A stretch of 64,000 nucleotides of DNA from Neurospora intermedia (lineage: Eukaryota > Ascomycota > Sordariomycetes > Sordariales > Sordariaceae): the NCBI GenBank assembly GCA_037102815.1, contig BTPP01000004.1, forward strand, positions 2,170,001-2,234,000, read 5' to 3'. A model generated the notes under the pieces. That model worked only from the letters and a program-made list of their open reading frames with translations, did no database searches and was not told the origin of the DNA. Made by a program: the position numbers and the translations under genes. This document shows, one piece after another, positions 50,683 through 60,956 of this stretch. Each line of letters opens with the position of its first letter. Positions within the stretch are counted from its first letter, which is position 1.

Positions 50683-52352
50683 CGTGGCCGGAATATGGGT
50701 GAGGATGCAAGGTTGCCGGATTGTCGCTTTACGCCGCCCGTCTGTAGTCGGTTGTTGCAGTCTCTTCTATTCGTGATGAAGGCGTGTATGGCATGGAGGG
50801 GAGACGGCGATCGATAACTGTACTTGTAGCAATGGGGAACGGTCAAATGGTTGTAGTAGAATTCCTGAATATAGTCCGATATTTGTCTAGGAGGACCAAA
50901 ATGGGACGTTGGCGCCAACAGAGGTCAGGTGGACGTAGGAGCGAGCCTCGCAAGTTCGATCAAGATGGTGTTTGGATGGGAAAAGGCGGCGAGGCAAGAT
51001 CAGACGCAGGCGAGAATCTAGCTAGCAGGTCCCGTCGTGGATGAGAACCTCAACGGCCACACACAAGCCCAGACAATATAAGACACAGGACAATCAATTG
51101 GAGCCCGCTCTTGGGCCGCGGCGGGTTTGGAGCCTGGGGTTAGATTGTTGATCCGGACCAGCGGTTGGAGATCGAAAACTTTGCTAGTGCAGTGTGCGCT
51201 AGTTTGAGGACCTTGCTGGCACACGGTAGCCGGCCCTGGATGGGCTGTTGGCGTCGTGAAGGTAGTAAGCAGGTGATCAGATTGGATGGAAGAAAGTCAA
51301 TGGGTCAGATATTGTTTCGGTCGGTAGGTACACTGGAGTGGCAGGTGCCTGGGGCGCCGAGTGCGGAGAAACGAAGACAATGCAAGATGCAGGGCGGATG
51401 CGGAGGGAACTTGCAGCCTTGGATGCCTGGGTGTCGACTGTAGTGCCGCAAGTTGATAGTGACTGCCGGTTTTAACGTCGAAGAAGAAGTCGATTGATTT
51501 TGGACGGAGATATCCAGGCTGAGGTTGTGAAGGCGAACAATTGCAGCTCACGCAGGCTTTTTAACAAGGACCGTCCGTTCGTGATAAGAAGCAGCGAAAG
51601 CAACAAGGATCTTTATCATCGATGCCATCATAGGTCTCCTTCTTGGCCTTGTACCTACCATTTACCACAAATCCTCAATTTGGACTCGGCCCACTTTGTT
51701 TCTCTTTTGGGTCAGGTAGCTGTCATTAGCAATTGCCGATTATGAGTCTCAGCAATTCGGCTTTCTGATGGATATCCATAGATGCTGTTTGGTCTAGTAT
51801 ATTTCTCTAGCCTTATATGGGCGAGCAAGGGTTGCTCAGTCAAAGAGACCCTGAGTTTCCGGAATCGAAAAAGAGGACTGCAATATACTACATGCCTCTA
51901 CATACCAAACTGTCAATGCGTTGGGACAGTTGGCAAAATGCTCCATATCAGTTGTAACGAAGGGACTGGACAGCATTTTATCTCGATGTCTCTGCCCACC
52001 AGCTGAATCAGATGAAGTGCATGTGTTTGTGATGTGGTACCGTCCAGTTCCCCGGTGGGGACCTCCCCACTCCGTCGCCGTGTCACCAACCGTTCGGGGG
52101 AGCCGGGGTCACTGGGTCGGGTGTCCCTTGGAGATACCGCGGGGGCGCGAGTCGCAAGTCGCGGGTCGCGGATCGTGGGAAATTTTATAAAGTTGAGCTT
52201 TAGGACCTTTCCACTTTTGCAATTCCCCTGTCCGAATCTCCTCAGCACTTCGCTCGCCTCAAAGCCGTGGAGAGTAGCCCTTGCGCGTACCCTGACAGGA
52301 AGCAGGCCCATCTAGTCTATCCAGCAGGGAAAGTCTACGACAGCTAGTCACC
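50683..52352. other. Divergent promoter region between the ZIP transporter and the endonuclease G gene
   Basis: 1.67 kb with no supportable gene. Near the nuclease start there is a GTCGCGG-type short tandem (about 52150-52176), a TTTTATAAAG box near 52183, and no ATG between 52037 and 52353, which suggests the leader begins somewhere in that stretch. Confidence 0.45.
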
Positions 52353-53351
52353 ATGTCGAAAGCTACCATCGCCATTATTGCCGCCGTGAGCGCCGCCGGT
52401 GGCGCCGCGGCCACTGCCGCCATGCTCTCCACCAAGAGCGACAAGAAGGTCGACACCACCTCGCTGAACGCTCCCGTTCCCGCTGCCCCTTCCAAGCCTG
52501 GTCCGGTCCCCGCCAGCCAGGTCTTCAGCGCGCCCGCTCTCGCCGGCGGCTATAAACCTGTCGACCCCTCGGCCTTCTTCGAATACGGCTTTCCGGGCCC
52601 CGTCGCTGATCTCGCGACCCGCCAAGGCTTTGTGTCCTCGTACGACCGCCGCACCAAGAACCCGCACTGGACGGTGGAGCACATCACGCCCGAGTCCCTG
52701 TCCATGTCCGAAGGCGACCGCAAGAAGTCTACTTTCGTCGAAGACGAGGCGATCCCCGAAAAGTTCCGCGGCAAGCTCAAGGACTACTTCCGCTCCGGCT
52801 TCGATCGCGGGCACCAGGTTCCCGCGGCCGACTGCAAGTGGTCGCAAGCCGCCATGGACGACACCTTTTACCTGTCCAACATGTGCCCGCAGGTGGGCGA
52901 GGGTTTCAACCGCGACTACTGGGCGCACTTTGAGGATTTCTGCCGTCGCCTGACGAAGCAGTACCCTTCCGTCCGCATCGTCACCGGACCTCTGTACCTG
53001 CCCAAGCGCGACCCCACCGACAACAAGTGGTACGTCAAGTACGAGATGATCGGGAACCCCCCTAACGTGGCGGTGCCGACGCACTTTTACAAGGTCATCT
53101 TTGCCGAGGACGGCAAGAAGGGGGGAAATGTTGCGCTAGGAGCCTTCGTGTTACCCAACGCCAAGATCCCCAACGATAAGCCGCTGCAGGACTTTGAGGT
53201 GCCCCTGGAGGCAGTCGAGAGGGCGAGCGGTCTCGAGTTTGCGAGCAAGTTGCCGGTACAGAGGAGGAAGAGGCTGTGTGCGGAGGCGAACTGCTCCCTT
53301 ATTGTCAAGGACTATGCGGAGAGGCAGAAGTCATTTGGCAAGAAGCAGTAG
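52353..53351 (+). CDS. nuc1: Mitochondrial endonuclease G-type nuclease (NUC1)
   Basis: Single exon, 332 residues. A hydrophobic N-terminal stretch (about 4-24) fits a mitochondrial inner-membrane anchor/targeting signal, followed by a Pro/Ala linker. The DNA/RNA non-specific endonuclease domain follows, with the DRGH motif at 151-154 (H154 the general base), SNMCPQ at 175-180, N186 (metal ligand) and E194 in WAHFED. YLPKRDPTDNKWYVKYE and PTHFYKVIF are typical of this family. It cuts DNA and RNA in the intermembrane space and can act in mitochondrial DNA turnover and cell death in yeast. High CG at third codon positions stands out from neighbouring intergenic DNA but resembles other genes here. 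Confidence 0.95.
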   Translation: MSKATIAIIAAVSAAGGAAATAAMLSTKSDKKVDTTSLNAPVPAAPSKPGPVPASQVFSAPALAGGYKPVDPSAFFEYGFPGPVADLATRQGFVSSYDRRTKNPHWTVEHITPESLSMSEGDRKKSTFVEDEAIPEKFRGKLKDYFRSGFDRGHQVPAADCKWSQAAMDDTFYLSNMCPQVGEGFNRDYWAHFEDFCRRLTKQYPSVRIVTGPLYLPKRDPTDNKWYVKYEMIGNPPNVAVPTHFYKVIFAEDGKKGGNVALGAFVLPNAKIPNDKPLQDFEVPLEAVERASGLEFASKLPVQRRKRLCAEANCSLIVKDYAERQKSFGKKQ

Positions 53352-54084
53352 AGGAATAACCAAGGTAATATGAGGGAAGAGACATGTGGTCGTATCGAGG
53401 ACAATGTTGCTCAAGATACCCTCTTTTGTACACCTCGATTTCTTGCCGTGACAGGTTCTTCGGGATAAGGTCGATAAAACAGGGGTCTAGCGGAGAAGGC
53501 CGCTGTGAGGCTTGTACTTGCATATAGGCGGGTTGTGCATAGCATCATACTTACATGAGCATAGTTTAGCGTTTATCATTATACCCATTGGAAAGGGCAT
53601 CCTTGATTAGGTAGTGCAGTGAACCAAGCATGATAGTATCAGTGCATACCGTAGGGAAGAGGTTTAAAGCTCCACGACCAACCGTAGTAGCAGATTAGGG
53701 GATAGCAACCATGGTGATATATTCAGTGCCCACCAGCCAACTCAAAGTCGTCTGTCTAGGTATTTGATCAAGGTTCCTCACTCAAGCACCGGCGAGGTAC
53801 CTATCTTTCCCGACAACATCAAGCTAGCCAAACAGAAAGTTCAAAGTTATCCCACGCACAGTCGCAAACGATCGTAATCCCTTTCTCTCTTTCTCTCTTT
53901 CCTTTGTTCATCGTTCCCGCCTTCCAAGTGTTGTTCATCTGATCTTGTCTCGGTTGGGTATACGTTCACACTGCACCGCTCTGATCAACACATCCATCCA
54001 TTCTCAAAGCGTCAACCATCAACCACAGGGTATCGGTATCCATGTCTACATGGTACGTTGTGGCTCTCTTCATAGACCGCAGTC
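53352..54084. other. Convergent intergenic region after nuc1
   Basis: 0.73 kb between two convergent 3' ends. A TCTTTCTCTC run lies at 53885-53905. No supportable gene. Confidence 0.5.
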
Positions 54085-54644
54085 TTAACCAGACTGGTAC
54101 TTCTTCTTGGAAAAGGCCGTAGTAGTCGAAGCCTCCGTCTCCTCGGGCTTCTGGTCCTTCGCGGACTCATCCTTGAAGCTAGAGTCTTTAGACTCGTCCT
54201 TCTTCTTGGAATCGGTGGTGGCCCCGGTCTGATCTTTGGGGACTTGCTCGTCACCTGGGAAGGTGGTGCCACCCGTGGTGGTGTCTTGGCCGGAGGTCTG
54301 GTCGCAAAAGTAAGGGGCAGGAAGAGCTGTTAGCAAGGGGTGTCTGGTGCGGTAGATGATGATATGGCTGTGGTTGGGCTGGAGGTTCTGTGAAGAAAAA
54401 AACTGGTGAGGGTTGGTGTGGAATGAATTGTAGTGGGATGGACCGTGAAGATGCCAAGGATAAGGATGCTGAGGATGAAAAGGATATGAGATGATGGCCT
54501 CACGAATGTCTCCTCGCGTGTCTGTGAGTGGTCGAGAAGACAGATGTGAGACTTAGCAAAAAATGTGTCTTTTGTGAATGATAATGAAGATTAGAGGATT
54601 GGGGTGAAAGGAGATAGGCAACGTACGTTATCGTAAGACGACAT
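54085..54644 (-). CDS. Small hydrophilic protein, unrecognised
   Basis: Two exons (54627-54644, 54085-54297) give 76 residues. The first exon is only six codons (MSSYDN) and ends at a GTACGT donor. The 329-nt intron has a CTAAC branch-like site shortly before the CCAG acceptor. The product is T/G-rich at first (TSGQDTTTGGTTF), then Lys/Asp/Ser/Glu-rich (KKKDESKDSSFKDESAKDQ), ending FSKKKYQSG; no hydrophobic core, no cysteine, and it should be disordered. The long intron and tiny first exon are unusual, and a further internal exon is possible. Similar small polar proteins in fungi are often stress- or conidiation-induced, but I see no family mark. Confidence 0.45.
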
Positions 54645-56494
54645 GGTGATAGAGTTGCGAAGTAGGTTAGAGAAGTGGTTGAGTGGTGCTTGTAGTAGAA
54701 GGCTATGGATATATCATGCAGATGAGGGTATAAGACTCTCGATGCTCTTCTTCTAGATCTTTTCCTTCTTGCAACTCGGCGACTCCCTCATACTTATACT
54801 TTTTTTTTCCGTCTAAAATTCTCGTCCTCTGAATCTCTTCTTCCTTCTCCTTCCTCTTCCCATCCAAGAAAGTTCGCCGAGTAACCTTCGCCTCTCCAAA
54901 CGCTTTCATCCTACCGCTAAACAACCAAGCAAGTTCTTTCTCCACTGTACACAAAAGAACAGATTCCGCGCAACACCACCGCAACCATTCCTTGCTCCTT
55001 GAAACCACAATCATACCCATCTCTTCCCGTTTTGCCCTTCCACGACTCGTTTACCGCCCACCCAAGTCTTTCTCAGACGATACCACCATCAACCGACCGC
55101 AAGGCGAGAGGAGGAGGAGGCCACGTCGAAATCGTCTCATGCCATCATGCTCCTTCCCCCCCAATCACCTCACCGCTTGCCGCCTTCAAACTTCTTGCCG
55201 AAGTGTCTCCGGTTACCTCGATATACCCACTTCACGGTAGAGGTAACTTGTCCCACGTTTTCAGGTCTGGACTCTGATGTAGCTCAAGTGGAAGCTCAAA
55301 CGCGATCACCATTCACTCACCCGTCTTCATTTTCGCTTTGCCGATGAGCGACACGCTTCCTTGTATTGCCTCCAGCGCAGAAGAAAATGGTCCTTCTTTT
55401 TTTCTCTAAATTTCCCCAAAAAAAATTTTTTTTTCTGTTTTGTTACTTTTTGATCTTGAGGTCACTTCTCTCCTTCTCCCGTCCCAACCGCCTTTCCGCC
55501 ATCCTCAAGTCCAACGAAAAGAGGTATGTAGCCAGGCAGCAAGTTGTACCTGTTGTGTACTGTAGTAGTAGTCGTTATGTACAATCAAATGCCTGCGTAA
55601 TCTCCTTTTCTTCCGCCTTTTGCTTTTCCCGCTCTTCTCCTCTTGTCTTATTCAAGGAAAATCCGAGACAAGTTGACGCGCGGACACACACAACCGGTCA
55701 GAAACAACAAACCATGTGGTTCCCTCATGGCTTCGCTCGCCTCGATGTTCTGATCAAAGAACTGTCCGACACCATTCCCCCGATCATGTGAGGTGAGGGG
55801 AAAAAGAGAGACCGAACAAAAGAGCGAGACTGAAACAGAATTGGTTGTTCCGCGCACGCCTTTTAGGAAGGTACAATGCTTGGACTGTATCATCTCCGTA
55901 GATCCCGTAATTGGACCAGAGAAAGGTGAGAGGGGGGGAGGGAAATGAAAGGCTCGGTCGGTGTACTACCTGCCGCCGTATATGACAGGCCGCTTTGGGG
56001 GACGGTGAGTCTCATATGTTATGCGGGCGAGATACGCACTGTAATAGTCGTAGTTGCGCATGAGAACATGACCAAGTGATTGTTGTTTGCAAAAGCAAAG
56101 CGGTCATCAATCCAGCCTCATGGCTTCAACATTGAAAGTCGATAGGACCCTCAGGTCAGTCTGCTGATGACGCTGCCATACTAGACTAGGAGGCTGGGCG
56201 TGCCACGCCCCACGGCATCATTGACGCAACTGCGACTGAGAGTTCGATTCGAGGACCAGGCGAGCAAGTTGGGCAAGAAAGGAGTACAAGGCGTATCAGT
56301 TTGAGCAAAGTGTTACGGCCAGCCGCGTAAGCCAGCGGGGCGGCAGGCACGCGAGAAAGTTGACTACTGGATGGCGAATAGAAGGGGGTATCGACGTATT
56401 ATTTTGAGAACTGAGAACTTCCATGCCTTTTACTGAAGTAAAGAGAAAAATGTCATTATTCCATATGCAGGAGGAACACACAAGACACAGACAA
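54645..56494. other. Intergenic: upstream of the small gene and 3' side of pex8
   Basis: 1.85 kb. Homopolymer A9/T9 junction at 55420-55437 and many TCC/CTT runs at 54750-55500. Open frames up to 141 codons on the plus strand (55366-55791) have no domain and are Phe/Ser-rich from the pyrimidine tract. No supportable gene. Confidence 0.45.
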
Positions 56495-58726
56495 TCAGAG
56501 CTTGGCTCGGTCCATGTTGTTCTGAATGGCACCACTCATCATGGGCACGTCAGGAAGTCCTCCTTGAGATCCATAGAGAACGGCTTGTCTGCCTCCCTTT
56601 GTCCCCCACCATGCAACACCAATAGCCGATCTCTCGACATCCATCTCTCCGCTGACCAGGATCTCCCAGAACCGTCTCTTGGCAGCCTCCCTCATGGCCA
56701 CGTCTTCGATCTGGTTCACAGCATGAGCGGCCTGGGTTAGCCAATCCTCAAAGATCCGGAGGTGGAGGAACGGCAGAGAATCTATCAAGGTCATCACCAA
56801 GGTACTCTGTTCAGACACGGGTAGCTCGGGAGTGGCCGATTGGACGTGGGTTTCAGGAGGCGGCAATGGCACCTTGCTTGCGACACCTATGCGGAAACGG
56901 ACCATCTCTAAAAGTGTCTCAGCCAGCTGTGGGTGGGTTGACGAAATGGGGTACGGGGGGGAAAGGATCTGCATCAAGGTCTTGAAGGCCAGGCGGAATT
57001 GGCGCGGTGAGATGTGCGTGGGGAAGGCCGAGAAAAGCGCCTCGGCATAGAAAGGGGCGAGCTTTACGGTGACGGGTGCGTTGTGTGGGCACGAGAGAAC
57101 CGAAAGGACGGCGCTGTGTGCTGCCTCGAACAACTCGAGCATGCGTGGCGAGAGGGGGGTTGAGTGAGTCAGGTAGGCCATGGCCGGTTGCACAATCAGC
57201 GAGTCGCAGTCCTCGGGTGTCAGCTTAAGGGGGAGGTGTTCGGCAACGTTCAGGTAGAACAAGTCCAGGGTTCTGTGAAGGGGATGTGGAGGAATGGTGC
57301 CCGGGTTAAGTGGCTTCGTATCGCGTAGAAAGCTGGCACAGGCGTCCGAGTACCTCGCCAGGTTGTCAACGGACGTAAGGTACGTGAAGGTGTATACCTG
57401 GAAGGCATCGCTTCCGTTCCGAGACGAGATGAAGTAGAGGTAGCGGAGGGCCTTGAGGGTCTTGCTGGCCACAACGGGTGCCATGGTATCATTCCTCATC
57501 CGAGGATCGAGCAGACTGCGAGCCACAATGGTCTGTAACACAGCTACCGAGCCATACATGACCTTCCTCAAGAGCGTCCACAGAGCCACCCAAGGACCTT
57601 GTAGAGTCTCTTGGGTGAGGTATACTTCCTCCTCGGAGATTTCGATTTCCGAGAGCTTGCTAGCCTCCCATTCGTGCAGGAGCTTTTGGGTAAACGTGAG
57701 CAAATCATTCTGAGCCTGAAAGACAACGTTGGTATCACGCGCATGTTCGATGGCAAATCCAACGACCTTTGACAGAGGTCCAAGTCCATTGACCAGAGGC
57801 TTTTGCTCAAGCTGGCGAAGAAGAAGAGCCGATGGAGAGTTCTCTTGCCAAGTAAAGTGGTTTCCTGATTGCTTGAGATCTCCATCGATAGTGCAGAGAA
57901 AGAGGCCGTCTTGCAAGCCATCTGCGCCAGTCATGCCATTCAGAGCGACGGGCACGATAGCGTCACAGTCCAGGGCGAGGCGAGAGGACTTTGAAAGTAG
58001 CGGGAAGGCGTAGGTGAGGGCCAGCGCTATCGGGCCTGGGGGAGCAGGGGGCTCTGGTTCGCGGTGTTGTCCGTGTGGTTGCTCATTGGGGCGGAGGGCA
58101 AGGTTGACAGCGGTGACGAAGGCTTGCTCGACGGTATTGCGCATCGAGTAGCTCAGGCCATGGCGATTCCTGGGATCTTTCTGACTTGTCATGCCAAGGA
58201 GAACACCGCAGAAGACAAGCAGATGCTGCCACCTGCTGGACTTGTCGTCTGCGCCCTTGAGGACGGCTGATACCCAGTCATCGCACGACAAACCACCACC
58301 TGTGCGTGGCGCCTGTGGCACCGGCGGTCCTGCCTGAGATCCCCTCGAACCTGGCGGCAGGCCTTGTGACCCTCGCGACCCGGGCGGGCCATGCAGTGCC
58401 GGGTGTGTCTGAAGTGGAAGTGGCTGGGGCGGCTGCTTGTGTTTGGCTTGCTCTTGAAGTTTGGCGGCCTCCAACTCCTTGTTGCGGACGTGGGTGGCAG
58501 CGCTGTTGAAGATACTGATGACGCGGTAGCAGGCCCTCATGCCATCGCCGCGCTCCCATATTGCTGGCGCATTGAGCAGTTGCGAGGTGAGGACGGTGAT
58601 GTTGAGCGGGTTGGAGAGGTGGGTCAGCAGCGTGGTGGTGGTCGAGTATAACTGTTCGGTGCGATCATCGTCATGGACGTCCTGGTATAACCGAAGAACA
58701 TTGGTCAGAAGTCGTTCGACCGACAT
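56495..58726 (-). CDS. pex8: Peroxin 8 (peroxisomal import protein), PTS1 AKL
   Basis: Single exon, 743 residues, longer than yeast Pex8 and typical for filamentous fungi. Pex8 lies inside the peroxisome, links the docking and RING complexes and helps release cargo from Pex5. The protein ends in AKL, a PTS1 signal, expected for Pex8. Family-like stretches are TLVMTLIDSLPFLHLRIFED (near 670) and the helical array through SKVVGFAIEHARDTNVVFQA. A Pro/Gly-rich linker (about 120-160: HPALHGPPGSRGSQGLPPGS) precedes GGLSCDDWVSAVLKG. I see no PTS2 match. There are no membrane helices. The 5' leader holds a GTC/GTT triplet run (58757-58814). Assignment rests on PTS1, length and the C-terminal motif. 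Confidence 0.82.
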   Translation of the reverse strand: MSVERLLTNVLRLYQDVHDDDRTEQLYSTTTTLLTHLSNPLNITVLTSQLLNAPAIWERGDGMRACYRVISIFNSAATHVRNKELEAAKLQEQAKHKQPPQPLPLQTHPALHGPPGSRGSQGLPPGSRGSQAGPPVPQAPRTGGGLSCDDWVSAVLKGADDKSSRWQHLLVFCGVLLGMTSQKDPRNRHGLSYSMRNTVEQAFVTAVNLALRPNEQPHGQHREPEPPAPPGPIALALTYAFPLLSKSSRLALDCDAIVPVALNGMTGADGLQDGLFLCTIDGDLKQSGNHFTWQENSPSALLLRQLEQKPLVNGLGPLSKVVGFAIEHARDTNVVFQAQNDLLTFTQKLLHEWEASKLSEIEISEEEVYLTQETLQGPWVALWTLLRKVMYGSVAVLQTIVARSLLDPRMRNDTMAPVVASKTLKALRYLYFISSRNGSDAFQVYTFTYLTSVDNLARYSDACASFLRDTKPLNPGTIPPHPLHRTLDLFYLNVAEHLPLKLTPEDCDSLIVQPAMAYLTHSTPLSPRMLELFEAAHSAVLSVLSCPHNAPVTVKLAPFYAEALFSAFPTHISPRQFRLAFKTLMQILSPPYPISSTHPQLAETLLEMVRFRIGVASKVPLPPPETHVQSATPELPVSEQSTLVMTLIDSLPFLHLRIFEDWLTQAAHAVNQIEDVAMREAAKRRFWEILVSGEMDVERSAIGVAWWGTKGGRQAVLYGSQGGLPDVPMMSGAIQNNMDRAKL

Positions 58727-58756
58727 GGCGTGCTTTGTGTGGATGGGTCGCCCGTT

Positions 58757-58814
58757 CTCGTCGTGCTCGTCGTCGTCGTCGTCGTTGTTGTTGTTGTCGT
58801 CGTCGCCGCCGTCG
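58757..58814. repeat. TCG/GTT trinucleotide run
   Basis: Imperfect TCG-GTC-GTT triplets directly upstream of the pex8 start codon on the minus strand (CGA/AAC/ACG sense). Likely in the leader; may vary between strains. Confidence 0.8.
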
Positions 58815-59258
58815 CAAGTCTTGGTTTGTCAATTACGTCGTCGGATATTAGAGATTAATGGGGCGGTATGTAAGGACAGCGATGGGCAAGGGAACTAATC
58901 GAGATGATTGTCACGGTGGAACCATGTCATGTCTATTGGCAAAGAACAAACATTGAAGACGGGACCTGATGGAAGTGGAAGGTTGCGACCGTCGTTATTT
59001 CCTGCCGGGGGCCGAGGTACTGTAAGGAGGAACGACGGTAGGGAGTGCAGTGTCAGTGGGTGAGGAGGCTCTCTGGGGGCTCCATTCGTTCGATTCCCGT
59101 CCCCGTTCAGCTGAACCCGACCTGATTCTTCTTGCCATCCATGCACATGCAGGATACGGGGACGCCCCATAATATCGAGGTCCGGTGTTACCTAGTCATG
59201 TCCTGTAACGTAATCGGTTACTGTTCTTGGCATTTGCACTTTTGTAAGTAAGTAACGA

Positions 59259-59441
59259 ATGGTTACAAACGGGACTTTTCTTACAAAGAACACGGCCAAC
59301 GACAACAAGCAGCAGCCAAACTCCAAAGAACATCACCAGACAATAGGTACTGAATCCATCCAGGCTACTAGCCAATATCACCATCAACCAAGCCAGTCAC
59401 TTTCCAAACTTTACACCAATCAATACTTGATACGACTATAG
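59259..59441 (+). other. Upstream open frame of 60 codons ahead of the TMEM170 gene
   Basis: The ATG at 59259 opens 60 codons rich in N, Q, T, S and H, ending 75 nt before the main start. It has no family resemblance. It matters only if transcription starts before 59259, in which case it could lower translation of the main frame. Confidence 0.35.
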
Positions 59442-59516
59442 ACTAGACGACATCACACTACGAGACAGTCAACATCTGCCCAGGCTACATCTTTCGCTTA
59501 CAATATTTGCAGCTCG

Positions 59517-60024
59517 ATGGAAACGGCATCATCCGCAATGGAAACACGCTCGTACGGCTCTTGACTAGTTCCCCAATATGGCGTATCTCACTAACAGCCA
59601 TACTTGCAGTATCATGCGGGACGTTAAACCGGTTGGCTATGTCACTCCTCCCTTTCCTTCCCTCCACTGGCCTCCTCAACGTGACACCTACAGTCTCTAC
59701 GACCTTGAGGACATGTGGCGCTTCACTCTGCTCTGGACCCTCATCATCTATGGCCTCGTTCACCTCGGTGCTGCTGGCATTGCCCTCATGATGCAGGTCG
59801 GCAAGAAGAAATCCAACTGGAAGTTCCTCTGGCTGGTCCCCTTGCTCTATGCTGCTGTTGCTGGCGCCGAGGCTCTGCTGGCCGGCTGTCTCGTTGGGCT
59901 GGTAGTGGGAGCCACTTACAAAGCGGGCGCATTCTCCATGTCGACGTGGATCCCCTTCATCTGGGGCTGGGTCAACGTGCTCATCTTGATCTTGTCGTCC
60001 TTCAGAATCCAGGGCGGTCTTTAG
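59517..60024 (+). CDS. TMEM170-family integral membrane protein
   Basis: Two exons (59517-59551, 59610-60024) with a 58-nt intron, CTAAC branch site and TTGCAG acceptor, give 149 residues. The N-terminus METASSAMETRSIMRDVKPV leads into PPFPSLHWPPQRDTYSLYDL and then four predicted membrane helices: WRFTLLWTLIIYGLVHLG, FLWLVPLLYAAVAGAEALL, LLAGCLVGLVVGATYK and WGWVNVLILILSS. The WR/F first helix and the SSFRIQGGL end resemble human TMEM170A, which shapes ER sheets and the nuclear envelope. The fungal role is unknown. The start at 59517 was chosen because exon 1 joins in frame; starting within the second exon would drop the conserved N-terminus. Confidence 0.82.
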
Positions 60025-60956
60025 TGGAACGTCTGGCTTCTCTGCAAGGTCAATAAGCTATGTGCTTTCTGGAAGTGCTCCGCATACGTCCACCGTTGAT
60101 CCAGGTACCGAGCCTCAAATCGAGCTGACGGGAGGGAAGTGCCCGATGTTTCGAAATGGAACCCACCCGACCAACTGACCCCTTTTTCGACATGGCGATC
60201 AGGAACCGGGACGATACGGGGTTCTAGGGGCACCTCACCGCGGGCGCGTCAGGGGCTCTGTAAACGAGTGGGCAGGCGCTTTCCATGGACTGGCTGGGAC
60301 TGCCCGGAATTGCTCGCTAGGATCCCAGGTTGCGTCATTGTACTGCTCACAGCACCCCGGCCCCTGTATGCAACGCTGTTAGCGGTTCGAAGCGGGGCAC
60401 AACATCCGCGAACGAGGAACTGCATCGAGGTCTTGATGGAGATTTGTTGCTGGTATCATTTCACCTTTGCATCCTCGACCCAGCATCGCCTCTTTGTTTT
60501 CTGTGTTGCTGTTTGGCTTGCTGGGGTAAGGGGGGGGCACTCTGTTGGCGTGTCAGACGACAATACGAAGGAGATCGTGGGAGCGCAACAACAATATCTA
60601 CGACCACAAACATCTCGTCGCGAATCGCTTTCTTGACCGCATCCCGAACGGCCGGCTCGACGAATACATTCTTACGTACCTCTGCTTTCTGCACCCGGCA
60701 GCCTGCAATTGACAGGCTTCAGAATGGAAAGAATGGAAACATCGTCCAATTTGCGCCAGTGGTCGCAAGAGGGGTAAGTCTCCCTAAATGCTATTGTTTG
60801 GTTTTCTTGCCATTGTTCTCTGTTGCGACGTTGCCGTCCCCCGGGCGCCAGCATATGATATGTGTACATCTTCGCTACCTCCCACTTCCTCTGTCGCCAT
60901 AACCGTCTTGCCCACTCTGCCGACTCCTTTGCACCACATCACCAGATCAGCCTACC
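60025..60956. other. Intergenic: TMEM170 3' end and ste14 promoter/leader
   Basis: 0.93 kb. Open frames up to 190 codons have no domain. The last 100 bases before 60957 are C/T-rich leader. A G8 run (GGGGGGG) lies near 60530. Confidence 0.5.

Larger units (their letters stand above)
58727..59516. other. Divergent promoter region between pex8 and the TMEM170 gene
   Basis: 0.79 kb. It includes a (GTC/GTT)n triplet run at 58757-58814 in the pex8 leader and an upstream ATG frame at 59259-59441 ahead of the TMEM170 start. No further gene. Confidence 0.5.
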
